Assembly: GCF_029269265.1 (NCBI RefSeq)
Contig: NZ_JARIXP010000004.1
Coordinates: forward strand, 524,419-588,418
DNA: 64,000 nt
Direction of reading: 5' to 3'
Source of the DNA: Rheinheimera sp. 1928-s
GTDB taxonomy: Bacteria > Pseudomonadota > Gammaproteobacteria > Enterobacterales > Alteromonadaceae
Shown: piece by piece, positions 35,195 through 43,690 of the stretch
Layout of the letters: every line of letters starts with the position of its first letter
Position numbering within the stretch: the first letter of the stretch is position 1
Notes under the pieces: generated by a model
Told to the model about the DNA's origin: nothing
Seen by the model: the letters and a program-made list of their open reading frames with translations, nothing else
The model's database searches: none
Made by a program: the position numbers and the translations under genes

Positions 35195-35467
35195 ACTACA
35201 TTTAAGATTTATCCGTGTAGATTGCCTAATTTGTTGACCACTACAAATAAGGATAATTTGAATAGCAAATAATTAATCTTCGCTAAGGATCTTTAAGTGT
35301 CACTATGTAATTGTTCACTATAAATCAGGTTCCATTATTGAACGACGCGCAAATTCCTGGATATTGTCATTTACTAAAAATGGGTTCCGAATTACTCAGA
35401 TGAATATATTTCAGCTGCAATGCAGCCTAATCAGATAGACCCTCAATCAAAAGGTCGTTTAATAAAA

Positions 35468-36163
35468 ATGTATAACCATTTAAAAAACTTTATTACTTCG
35501 TTGATACTAATTCTTCCATTTATTGCGTTTGCAGCCTACGCAGACAGCAGAGTCTATGCCGTCATAGACCTCCCGCCCTATGGTTGTGAGCCATCAAGTG
35601 AAGTTCACTGTATCAACACTAAGATCAGCCAAATAATTGCTGATGCAATCGACGAAGGTAATAGTACTATCCAGGCTTTCCCATACCCTCGGGCTGTGCA
35701 TATGTTTGAGAGTGGAAAATCGACGATACTTGTCGCGTTAATGAATAAACGACTCATGAAACAAGCCCATGTATTTGATTTATATTCTGTCATTTTTTAT
35801 GTAGTCGCTATGGAAAGAACTGTACCATCAAAAAGCAGCGCCGCTATAGCACTCCTCAACGGAGCCGATGCTCACAAAGAGATAGCAAGTTCTATTGATG
35901 CAACAACAGTGGAAGTAAACAACTATCAGCAGATTATAATGATGTTAAAGGCACACAGATTAGACTATGCAATCATTCCACGTATTGTTTATGAATCGGA
36001 GGTAAAGGGTGCTTTAGATAATGTCAAAATTGTATCTGAACATCGCTTGCCAGTTCTGTTGTATGTAAACAAGAAGGAGTCACAGTATCTCGGAAAGATC
36101 AGAGACGCCGTATCACAGTTATCAATACAGACTTCAGAACAATATCAATACCTTTTTCCTTAG
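35468..36163 (+). CDS. Periplasmic solute-binding-like protein
   Basis: 231 residues from the ATG at 35468 (an ATG 16 codons upstream lies before a non-hydrophobic segment). A signal peptide with the sequence LILILPFIAFAAYADSR occurs near residues 11-27. RVYAVIDLPPYGCEPSS with a Cys pair (PPYGC, VHC) and QAFPYPRAVHMFESGK are like family-3 solute-binding proteins of the QuaT/ArtJ kind without the usual transport genes. It is AT-richer than its neighbours and stands alone; the 130 bases before the next gene and 270 before it hold nothing recognised. Confidence 0.65.
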   Translation: MYNHLKNFITSLILILPFIAFAAYADSRVYAVIDLPPYGCEPSSEVHCINTKISQIIADAIDEGNSTIQAFPYPRAVHMFESGKSTILVALMNKRLMKQAHVFDLYSVIFYVVAMERTVPSKSSAAIALLNGADAHKEIASSIDATTVEVNNYQQIIMMLKAHRLDYAIIPRIVYESEVKGALDNVKIVSEHRLPVLLYVNKKESQYLGKIRDAVSQLSIQTSEQYQYLFP

Positions 36164-36314
36164 AAGCTATGCCTAACTCTTTTGTATCCAATCTGAACTG
36201 CACTCTCTTGAGCATGTGACGACACTAAGCATCCTCAGGTGGCGTATGATAAGCATTTGGAAAAGCAAGCATTTATTGTAGATACCCAGTGCTGCGCTGC
36301 AACTAGTTAACACC

Positions 36315-37016
36315 TCAGGTTTGTGTCACTTCAAGGTCGCAATAATGTTCCTGGCGTAACAGCCATATCAGAATGCCAATAGGCACCAATAAAGCCCAAA
36401 ACCCCAAAGTTACATAACTAAAGCCAGCCACGATAGCACCTGTAGCAAATGCAGCTATAGTCCATAAAGATTTAGACATTCTTACTTTAGTGGCTGTATC
36501 ACCTTTTCCTAACATCAGCTCCATCGCATCCAGCACTATTTGCGTAACATTACCTGTCATCATCGATGTTGGTGCCAGATGAGGCAGCAACAAACGAGTG
36601 TAAGCACTGTGTGCGCCCATCGCAGCTGCCCCAAACATGCCGCAAATGATAGCTCCAGTGGTTTGCTCATTACCAATAGGAGAGGCCAACAAACCTGTCA
36701 CCATAAACGCCACGAGCAGAACCAGCTGCAGTAAAACGGTCATTTGGATTTGTAAACTTTGCTGGTGTTTACTGTCGAGCCAAATAGTTAAGATGCGAAT
36801 AGCAGCTATGCCCACAATAAAAGCCGGAAATGCTAAAAACTTAATCAGCACTGCGGAGTTCGACTCACTGACTAAGTTAGCACCTATCAGTATAAAGTTA
36901 CCTGTCACCAGGGCAGTCATCAAACCAAATAAAGCAACAAAACCCAGGGTGTTCACATAGCCAGCCAGAAAACCTAAGCTAATGGCCTGAAACCTATGTT
37001 TAGATTCGATACTCAT
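36315..37016 (-). CDS. DUF1275/YoaK family membrane protein
   Basis: 233 residues with about six transmembrane helices. SLGFLAGYVNTLGFVALFGLMTALVTGNF near the N-terminus and PTSMMTGNVTQIVLDAMELM in the middle are the DUF1275 signature (TGN repeated). The ATG at 37016 has AAAGGA about 8 bases upstream; an ATG 18 codons earlier lacks a site. The function of the family is unknown. It is the last gene of a unit with the 39-residue peptide and the amidohydrolase before it. Confidence 0.85.
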   Translation of the reverse strand: MSIESKHRFQAISLGFLAGYVNTLGFVALFGLMTALVTGNFILIGANLVSESNSAVLIKFLAFPAFIVGIAAIRILTIWLDSKHQQSLQIQMTVLLQLVLLVAFMVTGLLASPIGNEQTTGAIICGMFGAAAMGAHSAYTRLLLPHLAPTSMMTGNVTQIVLDAMELMLGKGDTATKVRMSKSLWTIAAFATGAIVAGFSYVTLGFWALLVPIGILIWLLRQEHYCDLEVTQT

Positions 37017-37072
37017 AATGTGGATCCTTTTTAGTAGCTGGGGAGACATAAAACATTCAGCCCCAGCCAAAG

Positions 37073-37192
37073 CTATGCAGCCAAAACTAAGGCCGGCAAA
37101 CCGTCTTTATTGGAGTCAAGCAGCCCCATACAGCGTCGCTGACTAACAGCCCCCGTATCAGGCTGTTGTAAAAGACTCGGGGTTAGTTTCAT
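37073..37192 (-). CDS. 39-residue peptide with EF-hand-like loop
   Basis: A short frame starting at the ATG at 37192 with AGGAG 8 bases upstream, ending TAG at 37073. It reads MKLTPSLLQQPDTGAVSQRR and then CMGLLDSNKDGLPALVLAA. The part LLDSNKDGLPAL fits the Asp-x-Asn-x-Asp-Gly loop of an EF-hand-like calcium site. It starts 18 bases after the amidohydrolase stop and 57 bases before the DUF1275 start, in the same direction, so it is probably one operon. No hydrophobic signal. Function unknown, possibly an accessory or modified peptide. Confidence 0.5.
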   Translation of the reverse strand: MKLTPSLLQQPDTGAVSQRRCMGLLDSNKDGLPALVLAA

Positions 37193-37209
37193 TTGTTCAG
37201 CTCCTGTCT

Positions 37210-39066
37210 TTAGAAAGCAAAACAGCTGCAACCTAACACCCCCCAAAACGAATTATGGTCCGATACCGGTAGATCAGAGCGACGCGCGACATCATGCGAA
37301 TGACCATGTACACCGCAAGAGCCAGAGCACTGATGCGGTAAATTATTCAGCTGCGGATGAACTCTGGCATGACCAGGATACATAGCCACAGGTGACCATT
37401 CAGGAAGAACCGGTATAGGCGCAGGCCCATGGTCTGAGAAATCGTCAACAGCATAAACTACCTGACCATCCACCACAGTCATCACAGACTCAATACCTTT
37501 GATTTCCTCTTCAGGGACAGTAAAAAAGTCTGAACTCAGTACGGCTAAATCCGCAAGCTGCCCTGCTTTGATCCGGCCTTTTTTCTCAGCTTCGCCGGAA
37601 AACCAGGCGCTGCCCGCAGTCCAGAGTTCTAATGCGGTATCGCGGGGTAAGCAATCTTTGTCCAGATATAAAGGCATACCACCTACGGTTTTACCTGATA
37701 CTAACCAATACAAAGCTGTCCATGGGTTGTGACTTGCAACACGAGTGGCATCTGTGCCGCCCCCTACAGGCACGCCCATTTCTAACATTCGGGCCACTGG
37801 CGGTGTATTTTGTGCCGCCTGTTGGCCGTAACGGCGGACAAAATATTCGCCCTGAAAGGCCATACGGTGCTGAATAGCAATGCCGCCGCCTAAAGCCCGC
37901 ACCCGTTCGATATTTTTTTCAGTGATGGTTTCTGCATGATCAAATAACCAGCGTAGGCCGTTAAATGGCGTGTCTTTATTCACTTTTTCAAACACATTCA
38001 GCATACGGTGAATGGATTCGTTGTAGGTTGCGTGCAAGCGGAAGGGCCAACGGTTTTCCACCAGATGCCGTACTACTTGTTCCAACTGCTGCTCCATGTC
38101 GTCGGCTAAATCAGGTCTGGGTTCGACAAAGTCTTCAAAATCGGCAGCGGAAAACACCAGCATCTCACCAGCACCATTATGGCGGTAAAAATCGTCTCCT
38201 TGACCCGGAGTGATCATTTGGGTCCACTTCTGGAAGTCTTCCAGCTCCGCGCCTTTATTTTGAGTAAAAAGGTTATAGGCAATTCGCACTGTGAGTTGAT
38301 TTGCTTTGGCCAGTCGTTCGACGACCTGATAATCATCAGGGTAGTTCTGGAAACCACCTCCAGCATCGATAACGCTAGTGACCCCCAAACGATTGAGCTC
38401 CCGCATAAACTGCCGCGTTGAATTGACCTGATGAGAAAGAGGCAAAGTTGGCCCCTTTGCAAGAGTCGCATAAAGGATCATCGCATTAGGACGGGCTATT
38501 AGCATACCGGTCGGATTGCCTTTGGCATCCCGCTGAATTTCGCCACCTGGAGGGTTAGGAGTATCTTTGGTGTAACCCACAGCTTTTAAAGCAGCCCGGT
38601 TTAACAAAGCTCTGTCGTACAAATGTAATAAAAACACCGGCGTATCAGGAGCTGCTTTGTTAATTTCATCTAAGCTGGGCATACGCTTTTCAGCAAACTG
38701 AAACTCTGTCCAACCACCCACTACCCGAACCCACTGCGGATGAGGTGTACGGTCGGCCTGAATTCTGAGCATCGCCAGAGCATCCACAACAGAAGACACT
38801 CCTTCCCAGCGTAGTTCCAGGTTGTAGTTTAAACCGCCTCGGATCAAGTGGAGATGGGAATCATTTAAACCCGGAATTACAGTATGGTTCTTGAGATCGA
38901 TAACCTGACTTTGTTCAGTCTGATGACGCAGCACTTCTGCTGTAGCGCCCACTTCAACAAACTTGCCGTCGCGGATTAATACGGCGCTGGCGACTGGTTG
39001 TTCTTTATCCATCGTATGAAAACGACCATTAATCAGGATCAAATCATTGCTTGAAGATTTATCCAT
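37210..39066 (-). CDS. YtcJ-like metal-dependent amidohydrolase
   Basis: 618 residues. LINGRFHTMDKEQPVASAVLIRDGKFVEVG is the typical start of the family-3 amidohydrolases (YtcJ-like). DSHLHLIRGG has the metal-binding HxH, and LRHLVENRWPFRLHATYNES, ATRVASHNPWTALYWLV with the conserved Asp before it follow. The tail is unusual: a Cys-rich end with CSGSC (about residue 580), HGHSH and GCSCFAF as the last residues. It might bind metal or be modified. GAGGAG is 9 bases before the ATG. It begins divergently from the isochorismatase gene and is followed by the 39-residue peptide and DUF1275. Confidence 0.85.
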   Translation of the reverse strand: MDKSSSNDLILINGRFHTMDKEQPVASAVLIRDGKFVEVGATAEVLRHQTEQSQVIDLKNHTVIPGLNDSHLHLIRGGLNYNLELRWEGVSSVVDALAMLRIQADRTPHPQWVRVVGGWTEFQFAEKRMPSLDEINKAAPDTPVFLLHLYDRALLNRAALKAVGYTKDTPNPPGGEIQRDAKGNPTGMLIARPNAMILYATLAKGPTLPLSHQVNSTRQFMRELNRLGVTSVIDAGGGFQNYPDDYQVVERLAKANQLTVRIAYNLFTQNKGAELEDFQKWTQMITPGQGDDFYRHNGAGEMLVFSAADFEDFVEPRPDLADDMEQQLEQVVRHLVENRWPFRLHATYNESIHRMLNVFEKVNKDTPFNGLRWLFDHAETITEKNIERVRALGGGIAIQHRMAFQGEYFVRRYGQQAAQNTPPVARMLEMGVPVGGGTDATRVASHNPWTALYWLVSGKTVGGMPLYLDKDCLPRDTALELWTAGSAWFSGEAEKKGRIKAGQLADLAVLSSDFFTVPEEEIKGIESVMTVVDGQVVYAVDDFSDHGPAPIPVLPEWSPVAMYPGHARVHPQLNNLPHQCSGSCGVHGHSHDVARRSDLPVSDHNSFWGVLGCSCFAF

Positions 39067-39437
39067 TGGTATGACTCCTCTGTAAATAGCATGCCCACTA
39101 AGTGCTAGTAAGGCTTCGGGGCGGTAAAAACTTTTTCAGTGATTAAAGTTTGGGAAAAATCCAGCATCCCGTCTAGCTATACAAACAGATAATGGTGAAA
39201 GACCAAATGCACTTCTAGTATATGTGGAGCTCTGACGATTTATTCAGACTACCAGGGTAACGAGTCGGTTGTGATGAAAATTGTATCTACTCCGCTTTGC
39301 TACCTGACTCTCACTGAGTGAGCATAGCTTATTGAAGTTTTTCGTTGCTGAAGTTGTGCTCACAGAACCAGGCTTATTAATCAAGTCAACACAGTTTTGT
39401 AATGATCTTGTGACTGACCAAAGAAGGAATTAAGTAA
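39067..39437. other. Divergent promoter region, no gene
   Basis: 371 bases between the amidohydrolase and the isochorismatase gene, which diverge. No gene or strong dyad was seen. An AAGGA site (about 39424) serves the isochorismatase start. Confidence 0.5.
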
Positions 39438-40124
39438 ATGGCAAACCCTAAACTTGAAGTACTGACTCCACATAACAGTCAACTGATTTTTATCGACCAC
39501 CAGCCACAAATGGCCTTTGGTGTGCAGTCGATGGACAGACAAACCATGAAAAACAATACGGTAGGTCTGGCTAAAGCGGCCAAGATTTTTAACATTCCCA
39601 CCACCATCACTACAGTAGAAACTCAGGGTTTTTCCGGGTACACCTATCCTGAGTTATTGGATGTATTCCCAGGTAAGCCAATACTGGAACGCACCTCAAT
39701 GAACTCATGGGATGACCAGAAAGTTCGCGATGCTTTAGCCAAAAACGGCAAAAAGAAAGTCGTAGTGGCTGGTTTATGGACTGAAGTTTGTAACACCACT
39801 TTTGCACTATGCGCCATGCTCGAAGGCGACTACGAAATTTATATGGTGGCTGATGCCTCAGGCGGCACGACTAAAGAAGCGCACGATTACGCAATGCAGC
39901 GTATGGTTCAAGCCGGTGTTGTGCCTATGACCTGGCAGCAAGTACTGCTGGAATGGCAACGCGATTGGGCACACAAAGATACTTACGAGGCAGTGACCAC
40001 TTTGGTGAAAGAGCATTCAGGTGCTTACGGTATGGGCGTTGATTACGCCTACACCATGGTGCATAAAGCACCACAACGCACAACAGGAACTCATGAAACG
40101 CTAGCTCCTGTCGCTGCTAAATAA
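39438..40124 (+). CDS. Isochorismatase-family hydrolase (YcaC-like)
   Basis: 228 residues. FIDHQPQMAFGV places the catalytic Asp at D20; VVAGLWTEVC gives the nucleophile Cys at C118; MVADASGGTTKEAHDYAMQRM is the YcaC-like helix. The catalytic triad Asp-Lys-Cys is therefore likely complete, although the Lys was not located with certainty. Reaction for YcaC-like enzymes is undefined. A good AAGGA precedes the ATG. A hairpin follows 12 bases after the stop. Its relation to the second such gene at 55552-56196 is paralogous rather than a copy. Confidence 0.88.
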   Translation: MANPKLEVLTPHNSQLIFIDHQPQMAFGVQSMDRQTMKNNTVGLAKAAKIFNIPTTITTVETQGFSGYTYPELLDVFPGKPILERTSMNSWDDQKVRDALAKNGKKKVVVAGLWTEVCNTTFALCAMLEGDYEIYMVADASGGTTKEAHDYAMQRMVQAGVVPMTWQQVLLEWQRDWAHKDTYEAVTTLVKEHSGAYGMGVDYAYTMVHKAPQRTTGTHETLAPVAAK

Positions 40125-40135
40125 GCTTGCTGTGG

Positions 40136-40179
40136 GACTGACAGCTGATCTTTGCTGCACCAAAGCTTAGCTGTCAGTC
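40136..40179 (+). terminator. Hairpin after the isochorismatase-family gene
   Basis: GACTGACAGCT (40136-40146) pairs perfectly with AGCTGTCAGTC (40169-40179). Inside the loop CTTTG and CAAAG form a second short stem, so the full structure is long. No T-run. Confidence 0.5.
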
Positions 40180-40267
40180 TATTGAGCACAGCGCCCTATT
40201 CGGGTTAGCTGGTGGATAAAGCGTGCTGACCCGAACCTTTCAGGCTGTTCTGCCAGTGGAGTTTTGT

Positions 40268-40552
40268 ATGAAATTATATTTGTTGTCGCTTGGTGCCGGT
40301 TTGCTGGTCGGTATTATTTATGCACTGATGCAAGTGCGCTCGCCAGCACCGCCAGCCATTGCTTTGTTAGGTTTGCTTGGCATGCTGATTGGCGAACAAA
40401 TTGTACCTTTAGTGAAACAATTAGTCGCAGGTCAGCCTGTGACTATGCTATGGTTTAAAACAGAGTGTGTTCCTAAAATTACCGGTACGCCAGTCACTTT
40501 AGTCTCGAAAGCTAAAACAGAAAAAGATACTAATACTAAAGACGATGTCTAA
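40268..40552 (+). CDS. XapX domain (DUF1427) membrane protein
   Basis: 94 residues from the ATG at 40268, with GGAG 6 bases upstream; an earlier in-frame start 15 codons before lacks one. LLSLGAGLLVGIIYALMQVRSPAPPAIALLGLLGMLIGEQ is the XapX signature (two short helices with RSPAPP). The tail is polar. Family function is unknown; it is often next to isochorismatase-like and amidohydrolase genes, as here. It follows the isochorismatase gene by about 140 bases, beyond the hairpin. Confidence 0.82.
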   Translation: MKLYLLSLGAGLLVGIIYALMQVRSPAPPAIALLGLLGMLIGEQIVPLVKQLVAGQPVTMLWFKTECVPKITGTPVTLVSKAKTEKDTNTKDDV

Positions 40553-40649
40553 CACCTGATGTGTTTATTCAGTGCTGAATAATTGCAATAACCGACCCAA
40601 GGCTGCGGACTCTCAATGATCTTTACTTGCTAAGCAGTACAGGAATCGT

Positions 40650-41030
40650 ATGCAGGAACTTGATGGTTCAGGAACTCTGATTGCAATTGTCGATGATGAT
40701 TTGTCTGTCCGCGCTGGGCTAGATAACTTATTGAGTTCAGTTGGTTATAAAACATTATTATTTGAATCAGCTGAAGCCGTATTGCAAAGCGATTTACTCA
40801 GCAGTATCCATTTTATGGTGCTTGATGTGAAACTCAAAGGCATCAATAGTATTGAGTTGTTTGAACAGCTGCGTGCTGTAGAAGTGAATATTCCTACAGT
40901 CTTTATCTCAGGGAATGCAGATCTGAACACTCAGTTACGAATAGCCCGTGCCGGGGCTTTACTATTTTTAACAAAACCGGTGGATGTAGAACTTTTACTG
41001 AGAACCATAGGCGATACACTAAAGCTCTGA
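40650..41030 (+). CDS. Stand-alone response-regulator receiver
   Basis: 126 residues consisting only of a receiver domain: acidic pocket VDDD (14-17), phospho-acceptor D59 in VLDV, and the conserved FLTKPVD with Lys near 110. The usual output domain is missing, so it may act as a phosphate sink or adaptor. It is most like the N-terminal half of FixJ-type regulators; a complete FixJ-type regulator is at 45401. AGGA precedes the ATG. No kinase is next to it; the histidine kinase 3 kb downstream is a possible partner. Confidence 0.82.
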   Translation: MQELDGSGTLIAIVDDDLSVRAGLDNLLSSVGYKTLLFESAEAVLQSDLLSSIHFMVLDVKLKGINSIELFEQLRAVEVNIPTVFISGNADLNTQLRIARAGALLFLTKPVDVELLLRTIGDTLKL

Positions 41031-41168
41031 ACTTTTGAGCATACCTAAGTTAGTGATATGTCATATTAAGAAGCCTGGGGAATGGTTAAACTGGATTGAA
41101 GTGGGTTCAGGTATCCTCCGTTGTGATCAGAGGTCCTCTTGGGTGGTGAGCAAAGACAACGCCAGGTG

Positions 41169-42041
41169 CTAAACTCGAACCGCCCGACGATAATCGGAGG
41201 GGCTCATGTGCAGATATTTAAAGAACACCCGAGATAACACCTGGCTGGACGAGTAGCCAATTTTCAAAGCTACTTCAGTGATTGAAAGGTCAGTTAAGGC
41301 GAGAAGCTCACAGGCTTTCTCCATCCGTAATTGCGTCAGATAAACGCGTGGTGGTACACCAAAGCTATGCTTGAACATGCGGGCGAAATGGTAAGGCGAC
41401 AACTGCGCTTCTGCTGCCAACTCATCCAGGCAAATGTCTTCCGACAAGCGCGCGTGCATTAATTCCTTACATCGCCTGGTTACCCACGGCGCCAATCCAC
41501 CTTTTACCGGTATTAATGGCGCCCCACTCAACCGACACAGCTCGGCCAATATCTCACAACCTGCGGCTCGCGCAAGCAAACGAGACGGCGCGCCTTCTTC
41601 TTCCGATAATGCCCAAAGATTCCTTAAAGTTAATTGGATGGCCAGCGAATGAAATGCGCCTCGGTAAAGCCGTAAATAGTCTACTGAGCTACCGCCAGCT
41701 TCATCAAGTATTTTCTGCCAGTGAATCACAGGGAAAGATAAACTACGTAATTTATGATCGGCGCTCGCGATAACAGTGTTGTCAAAATTCGGTGCAGCGA
41801 GATAGAGCGCGCCCTTATCACTCAACTGTTTGAAAGGACCTCCTCCTGCATTGCCCTGGACATAGCCGCCACCCAACTGGTCCTGATACAAAACAAGTTC
41901 GGGTATCGCGGGGCGAGACATATCCCCCGCCGGCCTTGCTACTTCAATAAGATCCAGAATACCGCCAGGGGCTTTTCGCGCGCGCACGTAGTTCGCTTGT
42001 TGGCCTTCGCAGTACCATTTGGTGAAAGAAAGTTCCTCCAT
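41169..42041 (-). CDS. AraC family regulator, paralogue 1
   Basis: 290 residues from the ATG at 42041, with AGGAG 8 bases upstream; a longer frame exists but lacks a site. The C-terminal third is the AraC DNA-binding domain (two helix-turn-helix, ending KIGYSSSQVLSRVFFKYLHMSPSDYRR). The N-terminal part is a sensor domain starting FTKWYCEGQQANYVRARKAPGGILDL, shared by two nearby paralogues (42196 and 46865). Its 3' end and that of the next gene are almost identical in DNA, which indicates recent duplication or gene conversion. Ligand and targets unknown. Confidence 0.88.
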   Translation of the reverse strand: MEELSFTKWYCEGQQANYVRARKAPGGILDLIEVARPAGDMSRPAIPELVLYQDQLGGGYVQGNAGGGPFKQLSDKGALYLAAPNFDNTVIASADHKLRSLSFPVIHWQKILDEAGGSSVDYLRLYRGAFHSLAIQLTLRNLWALSEEEGAPSRLLARAAGCEILAELCRLSGAPLIPVKGGLAPWVTRRCKELMHARLSEDICLDELAAEAQLSPYHFARMFKHSFGVPPRVYLTQLRMEKACELLALTDLSITEVALKIGYSSSQVLSRVFFKYLHMSPSDYRRAVRV

Positions 42042-42195
42042 GGGTTTGGCTCCTGAAAAATATCCATAGCATTCTCTTAAATCTAGACTCTCTACCAACA
42101 ATTCGCCTGATCAGTGCAAATCAAAAGCTTCAATCTGACGCTTTTTTCTTGAAGAGTAACAATAAGTTTATCCAAGGATAAAACAAAAAACTGCT

Positions 42196-43101
42196 TTAAA
42201 TTCTAATGTAAGACGTTACTGGGACAGCCCGACGATAATCGGAGGGGCTCATGTGCTGATATTTAAAGAACACCCGAGACAGCACCTGGCTGGACGAGTA
42301 GCCAATTTTCAACGCTATTTCAGTGATTGAAAGGTCAGTAAAGGCGAGAAGTTCGCAGGCTTTCTCCATCCGTAATTGCGTCAGATAGACCCTTGGTGGC
42401 ACGCCAACGCTTTGTTTGAACATGCGTGCGAAATGATAAAGAGACAGCTGCGCCTCCGCCGCCAACTCGTCCAGGCTGATGTCCTCAGAAAGCCGTGCTC
42501 GCATCAATTCCTGACAACGCAGCACTATCCTGGGAGCAAGGCCACCCTTTGCTGGTTCGAACATTGCCCCACTCAATCGACACAATTCGGCAAGGATCTC
42601 GCAGCCAGCGGCCCGTGCCAGCAGGCGTGACGGCGCGCCCTCATCTTCACAAATAGCCCACAGGTTCCTGAGCAGAGTGCGAATGGCTGGTGAATCAAAC
42701 ACTCGCCCGTAGATACAGAAGCTCTCAAACGAAATCCGGCCATCTGCTGCTTCATCGAGCACACTTTTCCATTGCGCCATAGGAAACGCCAGGCTGCGAA
42801 GCTGATGGTTAGCATCATTCATGACAGTAGCGGCGAAGTTTGGTGCAGCAAGAACAAGGTCGCCTTTCTTACTCGTCACATCAAAGCGCCCCCCTCCGAG
42901 GTCGCCTCTAACACGACCACCACCCTGCAAGTCTTGAAACAAGACAATATCCGTTACAGCAGGGCGAGACATATCTCCAGCTGGTCTCGCCACTTCAAGC
43001 AGATCAAGGATCCCGCCGGGAGATTTTCTTGCGCGCACATAGGAAGCATGCTTGCCTTCGCTGTGCCATTGGGTGAATGACAAATCTTTAGGTTTGATCA
43101 T
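42196..43101 (-). CDS. AraC family regulator, paralogue 2
   Basis: 301 residues from the ATG at 43101, with AAAGAG about 10 bases upstream; the longer frame to 43170 starts with an unlikely MARMARREVLL segment. The domain order is the same as in paralogue 1, with FTQWHSEGKHASYVRARKSPGGILDLLEV at the N-terminus and the AraC helix-turn-helix pair near the C-terminus. Over its last about 90 bases it differs from paralogue 1 at only a handful of positions. It is 155 bases upstream of paralogue 1 on the same strand. Confidence 0.88.
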   Translation of the reverse strand: MIKPKDLSFTQWHSEGKHASYVRARKSPGGILDLLEVARPAGDMSRPAVTDIVLFQDLQGGGRVRGDLGGGRFDVTSKKGDLVLAAPNFAATVMNDANHQLRSLAFPMAQWKSVLDEAADGRISFESFCIYGRVFDSPAIRTLLRNLWAICEDEGAPSRLLARAAGCEILAELCRLSGAMFEPAKGGLAPRIVLRCQELMRARLSEDISLDELAAEAQLSLYHFARMFKQSVGVPPRVYLTQLRMEKACELLAFTDLSITEIALKIGYSSSQVLSRVFFKYQHMSPSDYRRAVPVTSYIRI

Positions 43102-43190
43102 TGCTGTGCACTCTTTAAAACAGCTATCGCAACAGTTAAGTAAAACTTCTCTGCGAGCCATGCGCGCCACTTAAGCGCTCATTGAGGGAT

Positions 43191-43507
43191 GAGTAACTCT
43201 TTAAATATAACTGATAAGCCTGTAAAAACGAATTTCCCTTTTATGTACACTGGCAATCATTCAGCAAGATCTGCCACCAGCAGCAATTACCGCAACGCAG
43301 CATTCTTCAGCTCCCGCTATACTCAGTCTACACTAGCATCGTAAAAGATAGCTTTTCCTTTCGCTCTCTTACTTGGGCTAAAAATGCAGCTGCTAAAACG
43401 CATAGTTCGGATTGAACGTATTTTTCACAAAGTTCTTAGAGCATTTGGTTTTATCTATACAAGCCTTTTAAACCCGGGCCACAACAAAGGCGGGAAGGAG
43501 AAAAAAC
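43191..43507. other. Intergenic region before the sensor kinase
   Basis: About 320 bases between the divergent AraC gene and the kinase operon. No gene or strong dyad recognised; a GGAAGGAG site at its right end belongs to the small frame at 43508. Confidence 0.4.
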
Positions 43508-43690
43508 TTGGATAACTCCAAAGGCAAGCACGCAATCATCATCACCTGTTTTTCCTACATTGGAGCCGCAGCAACAAGCTTGCAACAGACCATAGGGTGC
43601 TATCAAAACTGGTCAGCAGAATACAATATCCGACAATTTGAGGGGTTGTGCTTTGCTACAGGCATTGCATTGTTATCCGATGAAGCATAA
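43508..43690 (+). CDS. Possible 60-residue leader peptide of the kinase operon
   Basis: A frame that opens at TTG (43508) with GGAAGGAG about 8 bases upstream, the strongest ribosome site of the region. The stop (TAA, 43688-43690) lies 8 bases past the kinase ATG (43680), so the kinase could be translated by coupling. The peptide is moderately hydrophobic with Cys at several positions; no domain was recognised. It may be a genuine small protein or only a leader for translational coupling. Confidence 0.35.
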   Translation: MDNSKGKHAIIITCFSYIGAAATSLQQTIGCYQNWSAEYNIRQFEGLCFATGIALLSDEA

